Part shown: positions 1 to 9,155 of the stretch, piece after piece | How the letters are laid out: each line of letters starts with the position of its first letter | How positions within the stretch are numbered: the stretch's first letter is position 1 | Source of the DNA: Aestuariimicrobium sp. p3-SID1156 | Lineage (GTDB): Bacteria; Actinomycetota; Actinomycetes; Propionibacteriales; Propionibacteriaceae | Assembly (NCBI RefSeq): GCF_025144225.1 | Contig: NZ_JALXXB010000002.1 | Span: 248,001-312,000, forward strand | Reading direction: 5' to 3' | DNA: 64,000 bases | Program-made: the position numbers and the translations under genes | Notes under the pieces: model-generated | The model's input: only the letters and a program-made list of their open reading frames with translations | What the model was told of the DNA's origin: nothing | The model's database searches: none

Positions 1-720
1 CTCTTCGTGATCACCGACGGTGAGACCGCGCTGGCGATGCAGCCGGCCCAGGACTTCAAGCGGGTCGGTGATGAGGACGAGGGCCCCAACACCGGCGGGA
101 TGGGCGCCTACTCGCCGCTGCCGTGGGCCCCGAAGGACCTCCAGCAGCGGGTACTCGATGAGGTTGCGCTGCCCACCCTGGCCGAGATGCGCCGCCGCGG
201 GACGCCCTTCACCGGCCTGCTGTACTGCGGTCTTGCGCTGACTGACAAGGGCATTCGGGTCATCGAGTTCAATGCCCGCTTCGGGGACCCGGAGACCCAG
301 GCGCTGATGGCCCTGGTCGATTCCCCGATGGGGGAGGTGCTCTACCGCGCCGCCACCGGAACCCTGGCCGAGCTCGGCGAGCTGCGCTGGCGTGACGAGT
401 ACGCGGTGACCGTCGTGCTCGCCGCCGACGGCTACCCGGGTGAACCGGAGAAGGGCGGGCGCATCGAGCTCCCCGAGGACACCGAGGATGCGTGGACCAT
501 CCAGGCTGGGACCGCCCTTGACGCAAAGGGCAACCTGGTCGCCGACGGCGGTCGCGTCCTCGCCGTGGTCGGACGCGGCAAGGACCTGCGTACCGCCCGC
601 GGAGCCGCCTACACCCATGCCGGAGCCATCGACTTCCCGACCGGTTTCCACCGCTACGACATTGCCGAGAAGGCAGCCGTCGAGCAGATCGAGAACAGCT
701 ATTCCGAGGAGCAGCAGTGA
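1..720 (+). CDS. purD: Phosphoribosylamine-glycine ligase (GARS), 5'-truncated by window
   Basis: ATP-dependent ligation of glycine to phosphoribosylamine, step 2 of de novo purine synthesis, in the cytosol. The frame is open from base 1 and the first visible residues are LFVITDG, so the gene starts upstream of the window; about 239 residues of the C-terminal part are present. The ATP-grasp segment with AQDFKRVGDEDEGPNTGGMG and the later FNARFGDPETQ metal/ATP-site motif are diagnostic of PurD. The stop overlaps the purB start (GTGA), so the two are translationally coupled. Confidence 0.96.
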   Translation, partial: LFVITDGETALAMQPAQDFKRVGDEDEGPNTGGMGAYSPLPWAPKDLQQRVLDEVALPTLAEMRRRGTPFTGLLYCGLALTDKGIRVIEFNARFGDPETQALMALVDSPMGEVLYRAATGTLAELGELRWRDEYAVTVVLAADGYPGEPEKGGRIELPEDTEDAWTIQAGTALDAKGNLVADGGRVLAVVGRGKDLRTARGAAYTHAGAIDFPTGFHRYDIAEKAAVEQIENSYSEEQQ

Positions 721-2147
721 GCGTCCCCAATGTCCTGGCCAACCGCTATGCCTCGGAGCAGATGCGAACGATCTGGAGCCCGGAGCACAAGATCGTCGCC
801 GAGCGCCGGCTGTGGCTCGCGGTCATCGAGGCCCAGCGCGACCTCGGCGTCGACTTCGGCGGGGACGACCCCGACCAGGTGCTGGCCGACTACCGCCGGG
901 TGATCGACCAGGTGGACCTCGACTCCATCAATGAGCGCGAGCGGGTCACCCGCCACGACGTCAAGGCGCGCATCGAGGAGTTCAACGCGCTCGCCGGGCA
1001 CGAACACGTCCACAAGGGCATGACCAGCCGCGACCTCACCGAGAACGTCGAGCAGATGCAGGTGCTGGCGTCCCTGAAGCTGGTGCGCGAGCGCATCATC
1101 GCCGCGCTGGCGCTGCTGGCCGACATCGCCGCGCGCTACTGCGACCAGGCCATCGCCGGACGCTCGCACAATGTGGCCGCGCAGATCACCACCCTCGGCA
1201 AGCGTTTCGCGACCGCCACCGACGAGCTGCTGGTCGCCGAGCAGCGCGTCCGGGAGCTGATCGACCGCTACCCGGCGCGCGGCATCAAGGGGCCGGTCGG
1301 CACCTCCCAGGACATGCTCGACCTGCTCGGCGGCGATGAGGACAAGCTCGCCGAACTCGAGCAGCGGATCGCCGAGCACCTCGGTTTCGCCCATGTGCTG
1401 ACCTCCACCGGGCAGGTCTACCCGCGCTCGCTGGACTACGACGTGGTCACCGCGCTGGCACAGGTCGTCGCGGCGCCCTCGAATGTGGCGACCTCGATTC
1501 GGCTGATGGCCGGCCACGAGTTGGTCACCGAGGGCTTCAAGCCCGGCCAGGTCGGATCCTCGGCGATGCCGCACAAGATGAACACCCGGTCGTGTGAGCG
1601 GGTGAATGGCCTGTCGGTGATCGTGCGCGGCTACGTGTCGATGGTCGGAGAACTCGCCGGTGACCAGTGGAACGAGGGCGATGTGTCCTGTTCGGTGGTG
1701 CGTCGTGTCGCGCTCCCGGATGCCTTCTTCGCGGTGGATGGGCTCTTCGAGACCTTCCTGACGGTGCTGTCCGACTTCGGGGCTTTCCCGGCGGTGATCG
1801 AGGCCGAGTTGGCCCGGTACCTGCCCTTCCTGACCACCACCAAGGTGCTGATGGCAGCCGTCCGCAAGGGCGTGGGACGCGAGCAAGCGCACGAGGCGAT
1901 CAAGGAGCACGCCGTGGCCGTGGCGCTGGCGATGCGCGAGTCCGGGGCGTCCAATGACCTGGTCGAGCGACTCGCCGCCGACTCGCGCCTGGGGCTGAGC
2001 CGGGAGGAGCTGGAGGCGCTGGTCAGCGAGCCGTTGGAGCTCACCGGCTCGGCGCGCGCGCAGGTGGCGCGCCTGGTCGAGCGGGTGGGGGAACTGGCAG
2101 CCGAGAACCCCGAGGCTGCTGCCTACCGCCCCGGCGCCGTTCTCTGA
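717..2147 (+). CDS. purB: Adenylosuccinate lyase
   Basis: Cleaves fumarate from SAICAR and from adenylosuccinate, serving two steps of purine synthesis. 476 residues, the usual length. The fumarase/aspartase superfamily signature GSSAMPHKMN carries the flexible catalytic serine loop. The GTG start overlaps the purD stop by four bases, a typical coupled start, and the N-terminus MSVPNVLANRYAS matches the family. The downstream intergenic region holds a dispersed palindromic repeat rather than a simple terminator. Confidence 0.97.
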   Translation: MSVPNVLANRYASEQMRTIWSPEHKIVAERRLWLAVIEAQRDLGVDFGGDDPDQVLADYRRVIDQVDLDSINERERVTRHDVKARIEEFNALAGHEHVHKGMTSRDLTENVEQMQVLASLKLVRERIIAALALLADIAARYCDQAIAGRSHNVAAQITTLGKRFATATDELLVAEQRVRELIDRYPARGIKGPVGTSQDMLDLLGGDEDKLAELEQRIAEHLGFAHVLTSTGQVYPRSLDYDVVTALAQVVAAPSNVATSIRLMAGHELVTEGFKPGQVGSSAMPHKMNTRSCERVNGLSVIVRGYVSMVGELAGDQWNEGDVSCSVVRRVALPDAFFAVDGLFETFLTVLSDFGAFPAVIEAELARYLPFLTTTKVLMAAVRKGVGREQAHEAIKEHAVAVALAMRESGASNDLVERLAADSRLGLSREELEALVSEPLELTGSARAQVARLVERVGELAAENPEAAAYRPGAVL

Positions 2148-2177
2148 GGCTTCGGCCGGTACCGTCTCGGGTACTCA

Positions 2178-2277
2178 GCACCCCTTCTTGCTACTACGCG
2201 CCGTAGATTGTCACTCGGACCGGCGACGTCGCTGGTCCGAGTGTGTAACGAGGGTGCGTAGTAGCGATGGGGGGTGC
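2178..2277. repeat. Dispersed intergenic palindrome, copy 1
   Basis: A nested imperfect palindrome. The outer arms are GCACCCC (2178-2184) and GGGGTGC (2271-2277), the middle arms GCTACTACGC (2190-2199) and GCGTAGTAGC (2256-2265), and the inner hairpin runs from CACTCGGACC (2212-2221) to GGTCCGAGTG (2234-2243). The 76-bp core 2190-2265 resembles 30626-30701 in sequence, length and layout. Folded RNA could act as a terminator for purB. Confidence 0.8.
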
Positions 2278-2294
2278 CCGCTTCAGGGGCGACG

Positions 2295-2300
2295 TACAGT
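2295..2300 (+). promoter_or_regulatory. -10 hexamer TACAGT of leaderless start
   Basis: TACAGT is separated by six bases (CGAGTC) from the ATG at 2307. No ribosome binding site is seen. The same TAnnnT-N6-start arrangement recurs throughout the window. Confidence 0.6.
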
Positions 2301-2306
2301 CGAGTC

Positions 2307-3464
2307 ATGACGAGTCGACGCATGGTCCTCACCGGCGCCCTCGGGCTGGGGTTGGCCGCCTGTTCTAGGCAGGACGCCGAAGAGCCCGCGCCCCCGGCGT
2401 CCTCTTCGGGAGCGCCGGCGAGCAGCCCCGCGCCCACCAGCCCCCAGCCGAGCACTGGTGACACCAGCGCCCCGAGCAATTCCTCGACGGCGTCACGAAC
2501 CACCGAGCTGCGGATCGGGGAACCCCAGGACCTGGTCACCGGGCTGACCACCCCGTGGGGGCTGAGGTCGCTCGACGACGACAGTCTGCTCGTCAGCGAA
2601 CGCGACACCGGGGCGATCAAGATCGTTCGTGGCGGCAGGGCGTCCCAGATCGGTGCCGTGGAGGGGTTCAGGGCTCAGGGCGAGGGCGGCGTGCTCGGCA
2701 TCGACCTCTCCCCGGACACGAAGGTGCTCTACGTCTACCTGTCGACGGGCAGCGACAATCGCGTGCTGCGGTATGACTTCGACGGCAAGCGAATCAGCAG
2801 CCCGAAGGTGATTCTCGACGGCATCCCCGCTGCGGGCTTCCACAATGGCGGACAGGTGACCGTCGGGCCCGACGAGTACCTCTACATCTCCACTGGCGAC
2901 GCCTCCCAGCGCGAACAAGCGCAGGACACGAAGTCCCTGGCCGGCAAGATCCTGCGCATCGCTCCCGATGGCAGCGTCCCCGAGGACAACCCGTTCACGA
3001 ACCCGGTCTGGTCCTACGGACATCGCAATGTGCAGGGTCTGGCCTTCGACGACGGCAAGCGGCTGTGGTCGGTGGAGTTCGGCGACAAGTCCGCCGATGA
3101 GGTGAACCTGATCGTCCGCGCAGGCAACTTCGGCTGGCCCGAGGCCGAGGGAAACACCGGCCAGCGCGACGGCTTCCAGGCGCCGAAGGTGACCTGGGAA
3201 CCCACCGCGTCCAGCTCGCCCTCAGGCTGCGCAGTGGCGGCCGGGCAGCTGTGGGTCGGCGCGCTGATGGGCAAGTGCCTCTTCCAGGTACCGCTCACCG
3301 GCGAGCAGGCCGGTGATCCCGTCAGCCACTTCGCCGACCGTTATGGGCGCATCCGCGCGGTCGCTGCGCACGCGAAGGGCCTGGTGTTCAGCACCTCCAA
3401 CACCGATGGACGCACCGAGCCGCGCGAGGGCGACGACCGGCTGGTGTACCTGCCGCTGTCCTGA
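2307..3464 (+). CDS. PQQ-dependent sugar (glucose/sorbosone-type) dehydrogenase lipoprotein
   Basis: Predicted exported six-bladed propeller quinoprotein that oxidises a sugar or sugar-like alcohol outside the membrane. From ATG 2307 the product (385 residues) begins MTSRRMVLTGALG and has a LAAC lipobox at residue 19; the SRRMVL run also resembles a Tat signal. A Ser/Pro/Thr-rich linker follows. Family motifs GEGGVLGIDLSP, HNGGQ, YGHRNVQG and the WPEAEGNTG region are visible. A GTG at 2274 would add 11 residues, but the lipobox spacing and the -10 element six bases upstream favour 2307. The true substrate is unknown. It converges on clcA with only 9 bp between. Confidence 0.85.
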   Translation: MTSRRMVLTGALGLGLAACSRQDAEEPAPPASSSGAPASSPAPTSPQPSTGDTSAPSNSSTASRTTELRIGEPQDLVTGLTTPWGLRSLDDDSLLVSERDTGAIKIVRGGRASQIGAVEGFRAQGEGGVLGIDLSPDTKVLYVYLSTGSDNRVLRYDFDGKRISSPKVILDGIPAAGFHNGGQVTVGPDEYLYISTGDASQREQAQDTKSLAGKILRIAPDGSVPEDNPFTNPVWSYGHRNVQGLAFDDGKRLWSVEFGDKSADEVNLIVRAGNFGWPEAEGNTGQRDGFQAPKVTWEPTASSSPSGCAVAAGQLWVGALMGKCLFQVPLTGEQAGDPVSHFADRYGRIRAVAAHAKGLVFSTSNTDGRTEPREGDDRLVYLPLS

Positions 3465-3473
3465 GCCGAACGA

Positions 3474-4799
3474 TCACTGGTGCCCAGGCCCCGAGCGGGG
3501 CTCGGTGTTCGGCGCGGTGCTCCGGCGGCGCTCGAAGCCCTCACGGACCAGCCAACCGAGCAGGGCCGCCACCGCGACGGGCAGCGCCACAGTGGGGTGC
3601 GGATGGGTGAGCTCGAGACCGAAGAAGCACGAGAACAGCGGTGCCTTCTGGTTGGCTGCGAGCACGGCGACGCCGGTGACCAGGGCCAATTGCCACAGTG
3701 GCACGTCCACCCCTGCCGAGACCAGCACCAGGGACGCCCCCGCCCCCAGCGCGGCACCGGTCGCCATCGAGGGCTGCAATTGGCCTCCCACCGAGCCGCC
3801 GGCCAGGGTGAGGCTGGTCAGGACCGGCTTGAGCACCGACAGGACCAGGAAGGCCCACAGCGGCGCACTGCCAGCGATCGCCAGCCGCACCACACCTTGC
3901 CCATTGCCGGTCACCGAGGGGAACATGACCGCCATGGCACCGGTCAACAACCCCACCGCCGCCATGGACGCCACGAGTCGCCAGCCCGTCCAGCTCTGCA
4001 CCGATCCCGCCCACCGCGTCATCCGGTGGAAGCCCACCCCGAACAGGCCCCCGATCAGGCCAGCACCCACCGCCAGCGGCAGCAGCGCACTGGCCGCCCG
4101 TGCCCCCGGGAACGCGAAGATCGCCCCGCGACCGATCACCGGCCAGGCCACCACGGTCGCCAGAAGGCACATCCCCAGCCCGACGACGAAAGCCCCCACC
4201 CGGCGGCTCCGGCGGCCGGCGAAATCGGTGATGCGCAATACCTCGAGTGCGTAGAACGCCCCGGCGACGGGTGAGTTGTAGATCGCCGCCAGCGCAGCCG
4301 CCGACGCCCCCGCCACCACCGTGCGGCGATCCAGCGCCGCCAGACCGAGGCGCCTGGAGACCGAATCCATCAGAGCAGCAGCCGCCAACCGCGGGGCCGC
4401 TTCGCGTCCGATCGAGGCCCCACAACCGACATTGACCACCTGCACCACCGCGTCCGCCAGGCTGCGGCCCAAAGGAAAGCGACGCTCGGGGTCGGCCAGG
4501 GCGCCCCGAATACTGGTCAGCTCCCCGCGCGAGCGGATCCACCACCACAGGGCAGCACACGCCAGCGCCCCCACCACCGGGAACACTGCCAGCCGCCACC
4601 ACGGAAGGGGCTCGTGTTCGGGCATCCAACCCTGCAGGTCACCCGTCGCGAGCCAGAAGATCCCGTGCAGCAGCCAGGTCAGCAGCATGGCGACCACGCC
4701 GGCGACCAGAGCGCCCACCATCATGCCTGCCGCGAAACCCAGCCCCCCCGAACGCGACCGCCCGGACCGTGGGGCTGCGGCAGACGGGGGAGGGCTCAC
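3474..4799 (-). CDS. ClC-family chloride channel/antiporter
   Basis: Integral membrane chloride transporter, 441 residues, with about ten hydrophobic segments. A GREGP-like motif is present as GCGASIGREAAPR near residue 130, and a GNGQGVV segment (about residue 295) corresponds to the GxGIP-like half. An ANQKAPLFSCFFGLEL block matches the helix N region. Deviation from canonical GSGIP/GREGP leaves channel versus H+ exchange undecided. Start GTG 4799 is chosen because a CATGCT hexamer lies six bases upstream and the divergent gene begins 61 bp away. Confidence 0.88.
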   Translation of the reverse strand: MSPPPSAAAPRSGRSRSGGLGFAAGMMVGALVAGVVAMLLTWLLHGIFWLATGDLQGWMPEHEPLPWWRLAVFPVVGALACAALWWWIRSRGELTSIRGALADPERRFPLGRSLADAVVQVVNVGCGASIGREAAPRLAAAALMDSVSRRLGLAALDRRTVVAGASAAALAAIYNSPVAGAFYALEVLRITDFAGRRSRRVGAFVVGLGMCLLATVVAWPVIGRGAIFAFPGARAASALLPLAVGAGLIGGLFGVGFHRMTRWAGSVQSWTGWRLVASMAAVGLLTGAMAVMFPSVTGNGQGVVRLAIAGSAPLWAFLVLSVLKPVLTSLTLAGGSVGGQLQPSMATGAALGAGASLVLVSAGVDVPLWQLALVTGVAVLAANQKAPLFSCFFGLELTHPHPTVALPVAVAALLGWLVREGFERRRSTAPNTEPRSGPGHQ

Positions 4800-4805
4800 C
4801 GATCC

Positions 4806-4811
4806 AGCATG
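4806..4811 (-). promoter_or_regulatory. -10-like hexamer CATGCT for the chloride transporter
   Basis: Read on the minus strand, CATGCT lies six bases before the GTG at 4799. It is one half of a compact back-to-back promoter region with the element at 4848-4853. Confidence 0.4.
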
Positions 4812-4847
4812 TCATGCGATGCCCTTTCGCCAACGCCGCCGTTCTGC

Positions 4848-4853
4848 CAATCT
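4848..4853 (+). promoter_or_regulatory. -10-like hexamer CAATCT for the acyltransferase
   Basis: CAATCT is followed by GGGCAG and the GTG at 4860. It matches the A2/T6 positions of TAnnnT and has the same six-base spacing used by other leaderless genes here. Confidence 0.4.
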
Positions 4854-4859
4854 GGGCAG

Positions 4860-6179
4860 GTGCTGCAGCCCGCCCCGTCGTCCGAGCGCGACCTTGCCGT
4901 CACGCAGGAGCGCGATGTCCTCATCGACGCCGCGCGTGCAGCGTCCCTGCTTCTGGTCGTCATCTTCCACGCCGGGTTGTGGCGAGTCACCCTCAACGAC
5001 GGCAACTGGAGCGCCCAGACGATGGAGCTCGGCCCCTGGGGCTGGTACGGCAGCTGGTTCCTGATGTGCATGCCGCTGTTCTTCGTCTGCGGCGGCTACG
5101 TCCACGCGATCATCGTCGACCGGATGCACTCCCGCAACACCGGTCTGGCCCACTACCTCACCAACCGGGGACGCCGACTGGTCGGCCCCACGACCGTGTT
5201 CATCACGATCTTCGCGGTCCCTGCCACGATCGCGGCCTGGGCTGGGTACCGCGATCAGGCAGTGTTCGTGAGCCACAACCTCACCAAGTTGTTGTGGTTC
5301 CTGGTCGCCTACCTGTTCACCGTGACGATGGCGCCCTTCTTCGTGAAACGCCATGACGAGCGCCCGTGGCTGATCCCGATCGTGCTCACGGTGGCGGCCA
5401 CCACCATCGACGTGGTCACGATCCGCACCGGCGTGCTCAACCTGCGCTACGCCAACCTCTTCTTCGTCTGGCTCGGCTGCCACCAGCTCGGCATCGCCCA
5501 CCAGCGCGGATTCCTCCGCCGCGGCCCGCTCTGGCGCCCCGTCGCCGCCATTGCTGCCGGGGTGCTTGCCATCGTGGGCCTGCTGCAGCTGGGCTGGCCG
5601 GTCCCGGCCTTCGGGATGGGCTCGCGCCAGCTTTCGAACCTTCAGCCGCCGACGGTGACCATGTTCTGGCTGGCACTGGCGCAGAGCGGGGTGATGGGGT
5701 TGCTGGCCCGTCGCGAATGGCGGGCCCTGGAGCAGCCGCGCACCCAGAAGGTGCTGGGGGTCGTCAACGCGCTGGCGATGACCATCTACCTGTGGCACAT
5801 GCCGGTGGTCGTGGTCACCTTCGGCATCTACATCGGGCTGGGCATGCTCTTCCCGAGTCTGGTGCCCGTGCTGACCTTCCCACTGGCGACGCTGCTGGTG
5901 GCCATCCCGCTGCTGGCCGCGCTGGTGCCGGCAGTGGCAAGGCTGGACCTGCGCATGATCCCGCCGCTGGGCCAACGGCAGAACGGGCCGTTGGCCGCCG
6001 CCGCGATGGTGGTGCTCACCGGATCCCTGGCGATGGTGTGGCGCCACGGCCTGGTCATCCACCCCAAGACGCCCTTCTCCAGCCTGGGGGTGCTTGGCAC
6101 CTGGACTGGATCCGCTCTCCTGGCCCGTGCGTCCAACTGGTGTCCGCGGCCCTCCCGGCAGCTTGGGACGCTCCGCTAG
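4860..6179 (+). CDS. Acyltransferase-3 family integral membrane protein
   Basis: Predicted membrane O-acyltransferase (about 439 residues, around ten transmembrane helices) that would acylate a surface sugar or polymer. The N-terminal segment RDVLIDAARAASLLLVV, followed by a catalytic-type histidine in VIFHAGLW, is typical of the family, and LWHMPVVV near the C-terminus is the second conserved block. The open frame extends upstream to 4614, but that part is the shadow of the opposite-strand chloride transporter; GTG 4860 is chosen from the hydrophobic N-terminus and the upstream hexamer. The acyl acceptor is unknown. Confidence 0.8.
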   Translation: MLQPAPSSERDLAVTQERDVLIDAARAASLLLVVIFHAGLWRVTLNDGNWSAQTMELGPWGWYGSWFLMCMPLFFVCGGYVHAIIVDRMHSRNTGLAHYLTNRGRRLVGPTTVFITIFAVPATIAAWAGYRDQAVFVSHNLTKLLWFLVAYLFTVTMAPFFVKRHDERPWLIPIVLTVAATTIDVVTIRTGVLNLRYANLFFVWLGCHQLGIAHQRGFLRRGPLWRPVAAIAAGVLAIVGLLQLGWPVPAFGMGSRQLSNLQPPTVTMFWLALAQSGVMGLLARREWRALEQPRTQKVLGVVNALAMTIYLWHMPVVVVTFGIYIGLGMLFPSLVPVLTFPLATLLVAIPLLAALVPAVARLDLRMIPPLGQRQNGPLAAAAMVVLTGSLAMVWRHGLVIHPKTPFSSLGVLGTWTGSALLARASNWCPRPSRQLGTLR

Positions 6180-6260
6180 GGTGAAACCGAACCTCCTCGA
6201 GACGTGTCATCCCGCGCCGTCCACGGCACGGCATGTCGCCCCGACCCCGAAGGACGACCC

Positions 6261-9155
6261 TTGGCCCTGACCGCACTCATCCTGGCCCACTTTGCGATGG
6301 GTGCGCTGTCGCCCGCCATCGCACGGTGGTTCGGTGAGCGCGCATGGTTCGTCTCCGCCCTGGTCCCGCTCGGCAGCTTTGGCTGGCTGCTCGCCCAGGC
6401 CCCCACGATGCGCCGTGGGGGAGCGGTGGTCGAGAGCCATCCCTGGATCGACGTTCTCGGGGTCAATCTCGACTTCCGGATGGGCCTGCTGCAGTGGGTC
6501 CTGTCCCTGGTCGTCACGGGGATCGGTGTGCTGGTGCTGTTCTACAGCCGCTGGTACTTCCACGCCTCCCCGACGGCGACCCGCTGCATGGGCCTGCTCA
6601 CTGCCTTCGCCGGCGCCATGCTCGGGCTGGTCACCACCGACGACACGGTGGTGCTCTACACCTTCTGGGAACTCACCACCGTCTTCAGCTACCTGCTGAT
6701 CGGCAATGACTACACCCGCAAGGCCAACCGAGGTGCCGCGCTCACCTCACTAATCGTCACCACCTTCGGTGGTCTGGCGATGCTGGTCGGCATCATCCTG
6801 CTCCGGGTGATCACCGGCAGTTTCAGTCTGGCCGACGTGGTCGCCAACCCGCCGCACAGCACCGTCGCCGCCATCGCGGGGGTGCTGATCCTGGTCGGCG
6901 CGCTCACCAAGTCGGCCCTGTTCCCGTTCCACTTCTGGCTCCCGGGAGCGATGGCCGCCGCCACGCCGATCAGTGCCTACCTCCATGCCGCCGCGATGGT
7001 GAAGGCCGGTGTTTACCTGGTCGCGCTCCTGGCGCCGGTGTTCAGCCAGACCGCCGGCTGGCGCGTCATCATCTCGCTGCTGGGCGCCATCACCCTGGTG
7101 CTGGGGGGCTGGCGCGCCCTGCGCCAGAACGACATCAAGTTGCTGCTCGCCTACGGCACGGTGAGCCAGCTCGGTTTCATGGTGCTGCTCATGGGCATGG
7201 GAACCCGCGCCGGGGCACTGGCCGGCCTGGCGATGCTGGTTACCCACGCCCTGTTCAAGGCCACCCTCTTCCTCACCGTGGGCATCATCGACAAGTCCGC
7301 CCACACCCGCGACCTGAAGCAGCTGTCCGGTGTCGGACGCCAGAAGCCAGTGCTCTTTGCGGCTGCTGCACTGGCTGCGGCGTCGATGGCGGGGCTGCCC
7401 CCGCTGGTCGGGTTCATCGCCAAGGAGTCAGCCCTGGAGGCACTGCTCACCGTGGCCTCTGACGAGCGCCGGGCCTCGGTGGCACCGGCCATCGGCGTCC
7501 TCACGATCATCGCGATCGTCGTCGGCTCGATGCTGACCGCGGCCTACTCGGCCCGTTTCCTGTGGGGCGCCTTCGCCCGCAAGCCGGGTCTGGAAGACAC
7601 CGCGCTCCAGCCCAAGCCCTGGGGAATGTCGCTGGCGCCGGTGCTGCTGGCCGTCCTGAGCCTGGCCGGTGGTTTCGTCGGCCCGTCGCTGACCGAGTGG
7701 TTCGCCCCCTACTGGAAGTCGATGCTCGTGGGCAGCGAACCGGATGGGCTGGCGCTGTGGCACGGGTTCACCCTCCCGTTGGCGCTGTCGGCGATCGCCA
7801 TCGTCGGCGGCCTGCTGCTGTTCTGGCAGCGCAAGGCGGTGTCGGCGCTGCAGGCCACCTTCCCGACCGTCACCTCGGCCCACGAGCGCTACCTGCAGGT
7901 CATGCGCGCGGTCGACCAGGCCGGTGTCGAGATCACCTCCCGGACCCAGCAGGGCTCGCTGGTGGTCACCTTGACCACCATCTTCCATGTGCTGCTGCTG
8001 GGGGTGGGAGTCCCTCTGATGGTCACCCGCACCTGGCCGAATCGGATCAGCTGGTTCGACAACCCCTCCCAGCTGGCGATCGGGGTGGTCATGATGGTGG
8101 CGGCGCTGCTGGTCGCCGTCTCCCGCGGACGCGTCCGGGCCGTGCTGCTGGTCGGTGTCACCGGCTATGGGGTCGCGCTGCTCTTCCTCCTCCACGGAGC
8201 CCCCGACCTGGCGCTCACCCAGGTGCTGGTGGAGAGTGTGACCGTTGTCGTCTTCCTGCTCGTCATGCGGCGGATGCCCCGCTACTTCACCAACCGCCCG
8301 CTGGCCGCCAACCGCTGGTGGCGGGCCGCGCTGGCGCTGTCGGTCGGTACCCTGACCGTCCTGCTGACCGTGGTCGCCTCGGGCGTGCGCAGGCATTCCC
8401 CCGCCTCCGACCCCCTCTACAGGGCCGCCAAGGAGTTCGGCTACGGCAACAACATCGTCAACGTGATCCTGGTCGACACCCGCGCCTGGGACACCCTGGG
8501 CGAGGTGTCGGTGCTGGTCATCGCCGCGACCGGCGTCACCAGCCTGATCTTCCTGCGCACCCGCACCAAGCCCCGCCAGCAGCGCAGCGAGGTTCCTGCC
8601 GCGGAGACCACCGGGACCTGGCTGCGTGGCACTCGCGACCTCGACCCGGCCGCCCGCTCGCTGCTTTTCGAGGTGGCGACCCGCTTCATCTTCGGCATCA
8701 CCGTCGTGGTCGGGCTGTGGCTGCTGCTGCGCGGCCACAACGCCCCCGGGGGCGGTTTCGCCGGTGGTCTGTTGGTCGGCATGGCGCTGATGGTTCGCTA
8801 CCTGGCTGCGGGACGCGCCGAGCTCAACGAGGCCGCCCCCTTCGATGCCGGGCGCCTGCTGGGCGCCGGTCTGCTGGTCTCGGTGCTGTCGGCGCTGGCA
8901 CCGGTCTTCTTCGGGGGACGCGTGCTGCAATCCTTCGACGCCTATGTCCGTCTCGGCCCCGAGCCCTGGCTGGGGACGATCCATCTGGTCAGCTCGGTCT
9001 TCTTCGACATCGGCGTCTTCCTGATCGTGATCGGCGTGCTGTTGGACTACGCCCGAAGCCTCGGCTCGGGCATCGACCTGCAGGCCAGTGAGCACAAGGC
9101 CCCCGTGCCGCGACCCCGCTCCACGACCACCCTCAAGGCAGGTGAACTCCGCTGA
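6261..9155 (+). CDS. mnhA: Mrp Na+/H+ antiporter subunit A fused to B
   Basis: Largest subunit of the multisubunit Na+(K+)/H+ antiporter, related to NuoL. It forms the proton path and pairs with MnhD. About 964 residues with over twenty membrane helices. N-terminal NuoL-like core: TTVFSYLLIGNDYTRKANRGA, the KSALFPFHFWLPGAMAAATP antiporter motif with conserved lysines, and AYGTVSQLGFM. The C-terminal ~140 residues with NAPGGGFAGGLLVG are the MnhB domain, so A and B are one polypeptide, as in many actinobacteria. Start: TTG 6261 has an AAGGA ribosome site just upstream and begins at the first helix; GTG 6204 is an alternative adding 19 polar residues. First gene of the operon. Confidence 0.93.
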   Translation: MALTALILAHFAMGALSPAIARWFGERAWFVSALVPLGSFGWLLAQAPTMRRGGAVVESHPWIDVLGVNLDFRMGLLQWVLSLVVTGIGVLVLFYSRWYFHASPTATRCMGLLTAFAGAMLGLVTTDDTVVLYTFWELTTVFSYLLIGNDYTRKANRGAALTSLIVTTFGGLAMLVGIILLRVITGSFSLADVVANPPHSTVAAIAGVLILVGALTKSALFPFHFWLPGAMAAATPISAYLHAAAMVKAGVYLVALLAPVFSQTAGWRVIISLLGAITLVLGGWRALRQNDIKLLLAYGTVSQLGFMVLLMGMGTRAGALAGLAMLVTHALFKATLFLTVGIIDKSAHTRDLKQLSGVGRQKPVLFAAAALAAASMAGLPPLVGFIAKESALEALLTVASDERRASVAPAIGVLTIIAIVVGSMLTAAYSARFLWGAFARKPGLEDTALQPKPWGMSLAPVLLAVLSLAGGFVGPSLTEWFAPYWKSMLVGSEPDGLALWHGFTLPLALSAIAIVGGLLLFWQRKAVSALQATFPTVTSAHERYLQVMRAVDQAGVEITSRTQQGSLVVTLTTIFHVLLLGVGVPLMVTRTWPNRISWFDNPSQLAIGVVMMVAALLVAVSRGRVRAVLLVGVTGYGVALLFLLHGAPDLALTQVLVESVTVVVFLLVMRRMPRYFTNRPLAANRWWRAALALSVGTLTVLLTVVASGVRRHSPASDPLYRAAKEFGYGNNIVNVILVDTRAWDTLGEVSVLVIAATGVTSLIFLRTRTKPRQQRSEVPAAETTGTWLRGTRDLDPAARSLLFEVATRFIFGITVVVGLWLLLRGHNAPGGGFAGGLLVGMALMVRYLAAGRAELNEAAPFDAGRLLGAGLLVSVLSALAPVFFGGRVLQSFDAYVRLGPEPWLGTIHLVSSVFFDIGVFLIVIGVLLDYARSLGSGIDLQASEHKAPVPRPRSTTTLKAGELR

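Noticed and set aside
4614..4859. Upstream part of the acyltransferase frame as true N-terminus
   Set aside because: It lies entirely opposite the chloride transporter coding region and is hydrophilic and His/Arg-rich, unlike the family.
4812..6062. Long minus-strand open frame opposite the acyltransferase (416 codons)
   Set aside because: His/Gln/Arg-rich composition and no domain; it is the antisense shadow of a GC-rich membrane gene. The same applies to the long frames opposite mnhA, mnhD, pepN, copA, purL, purF and purM.
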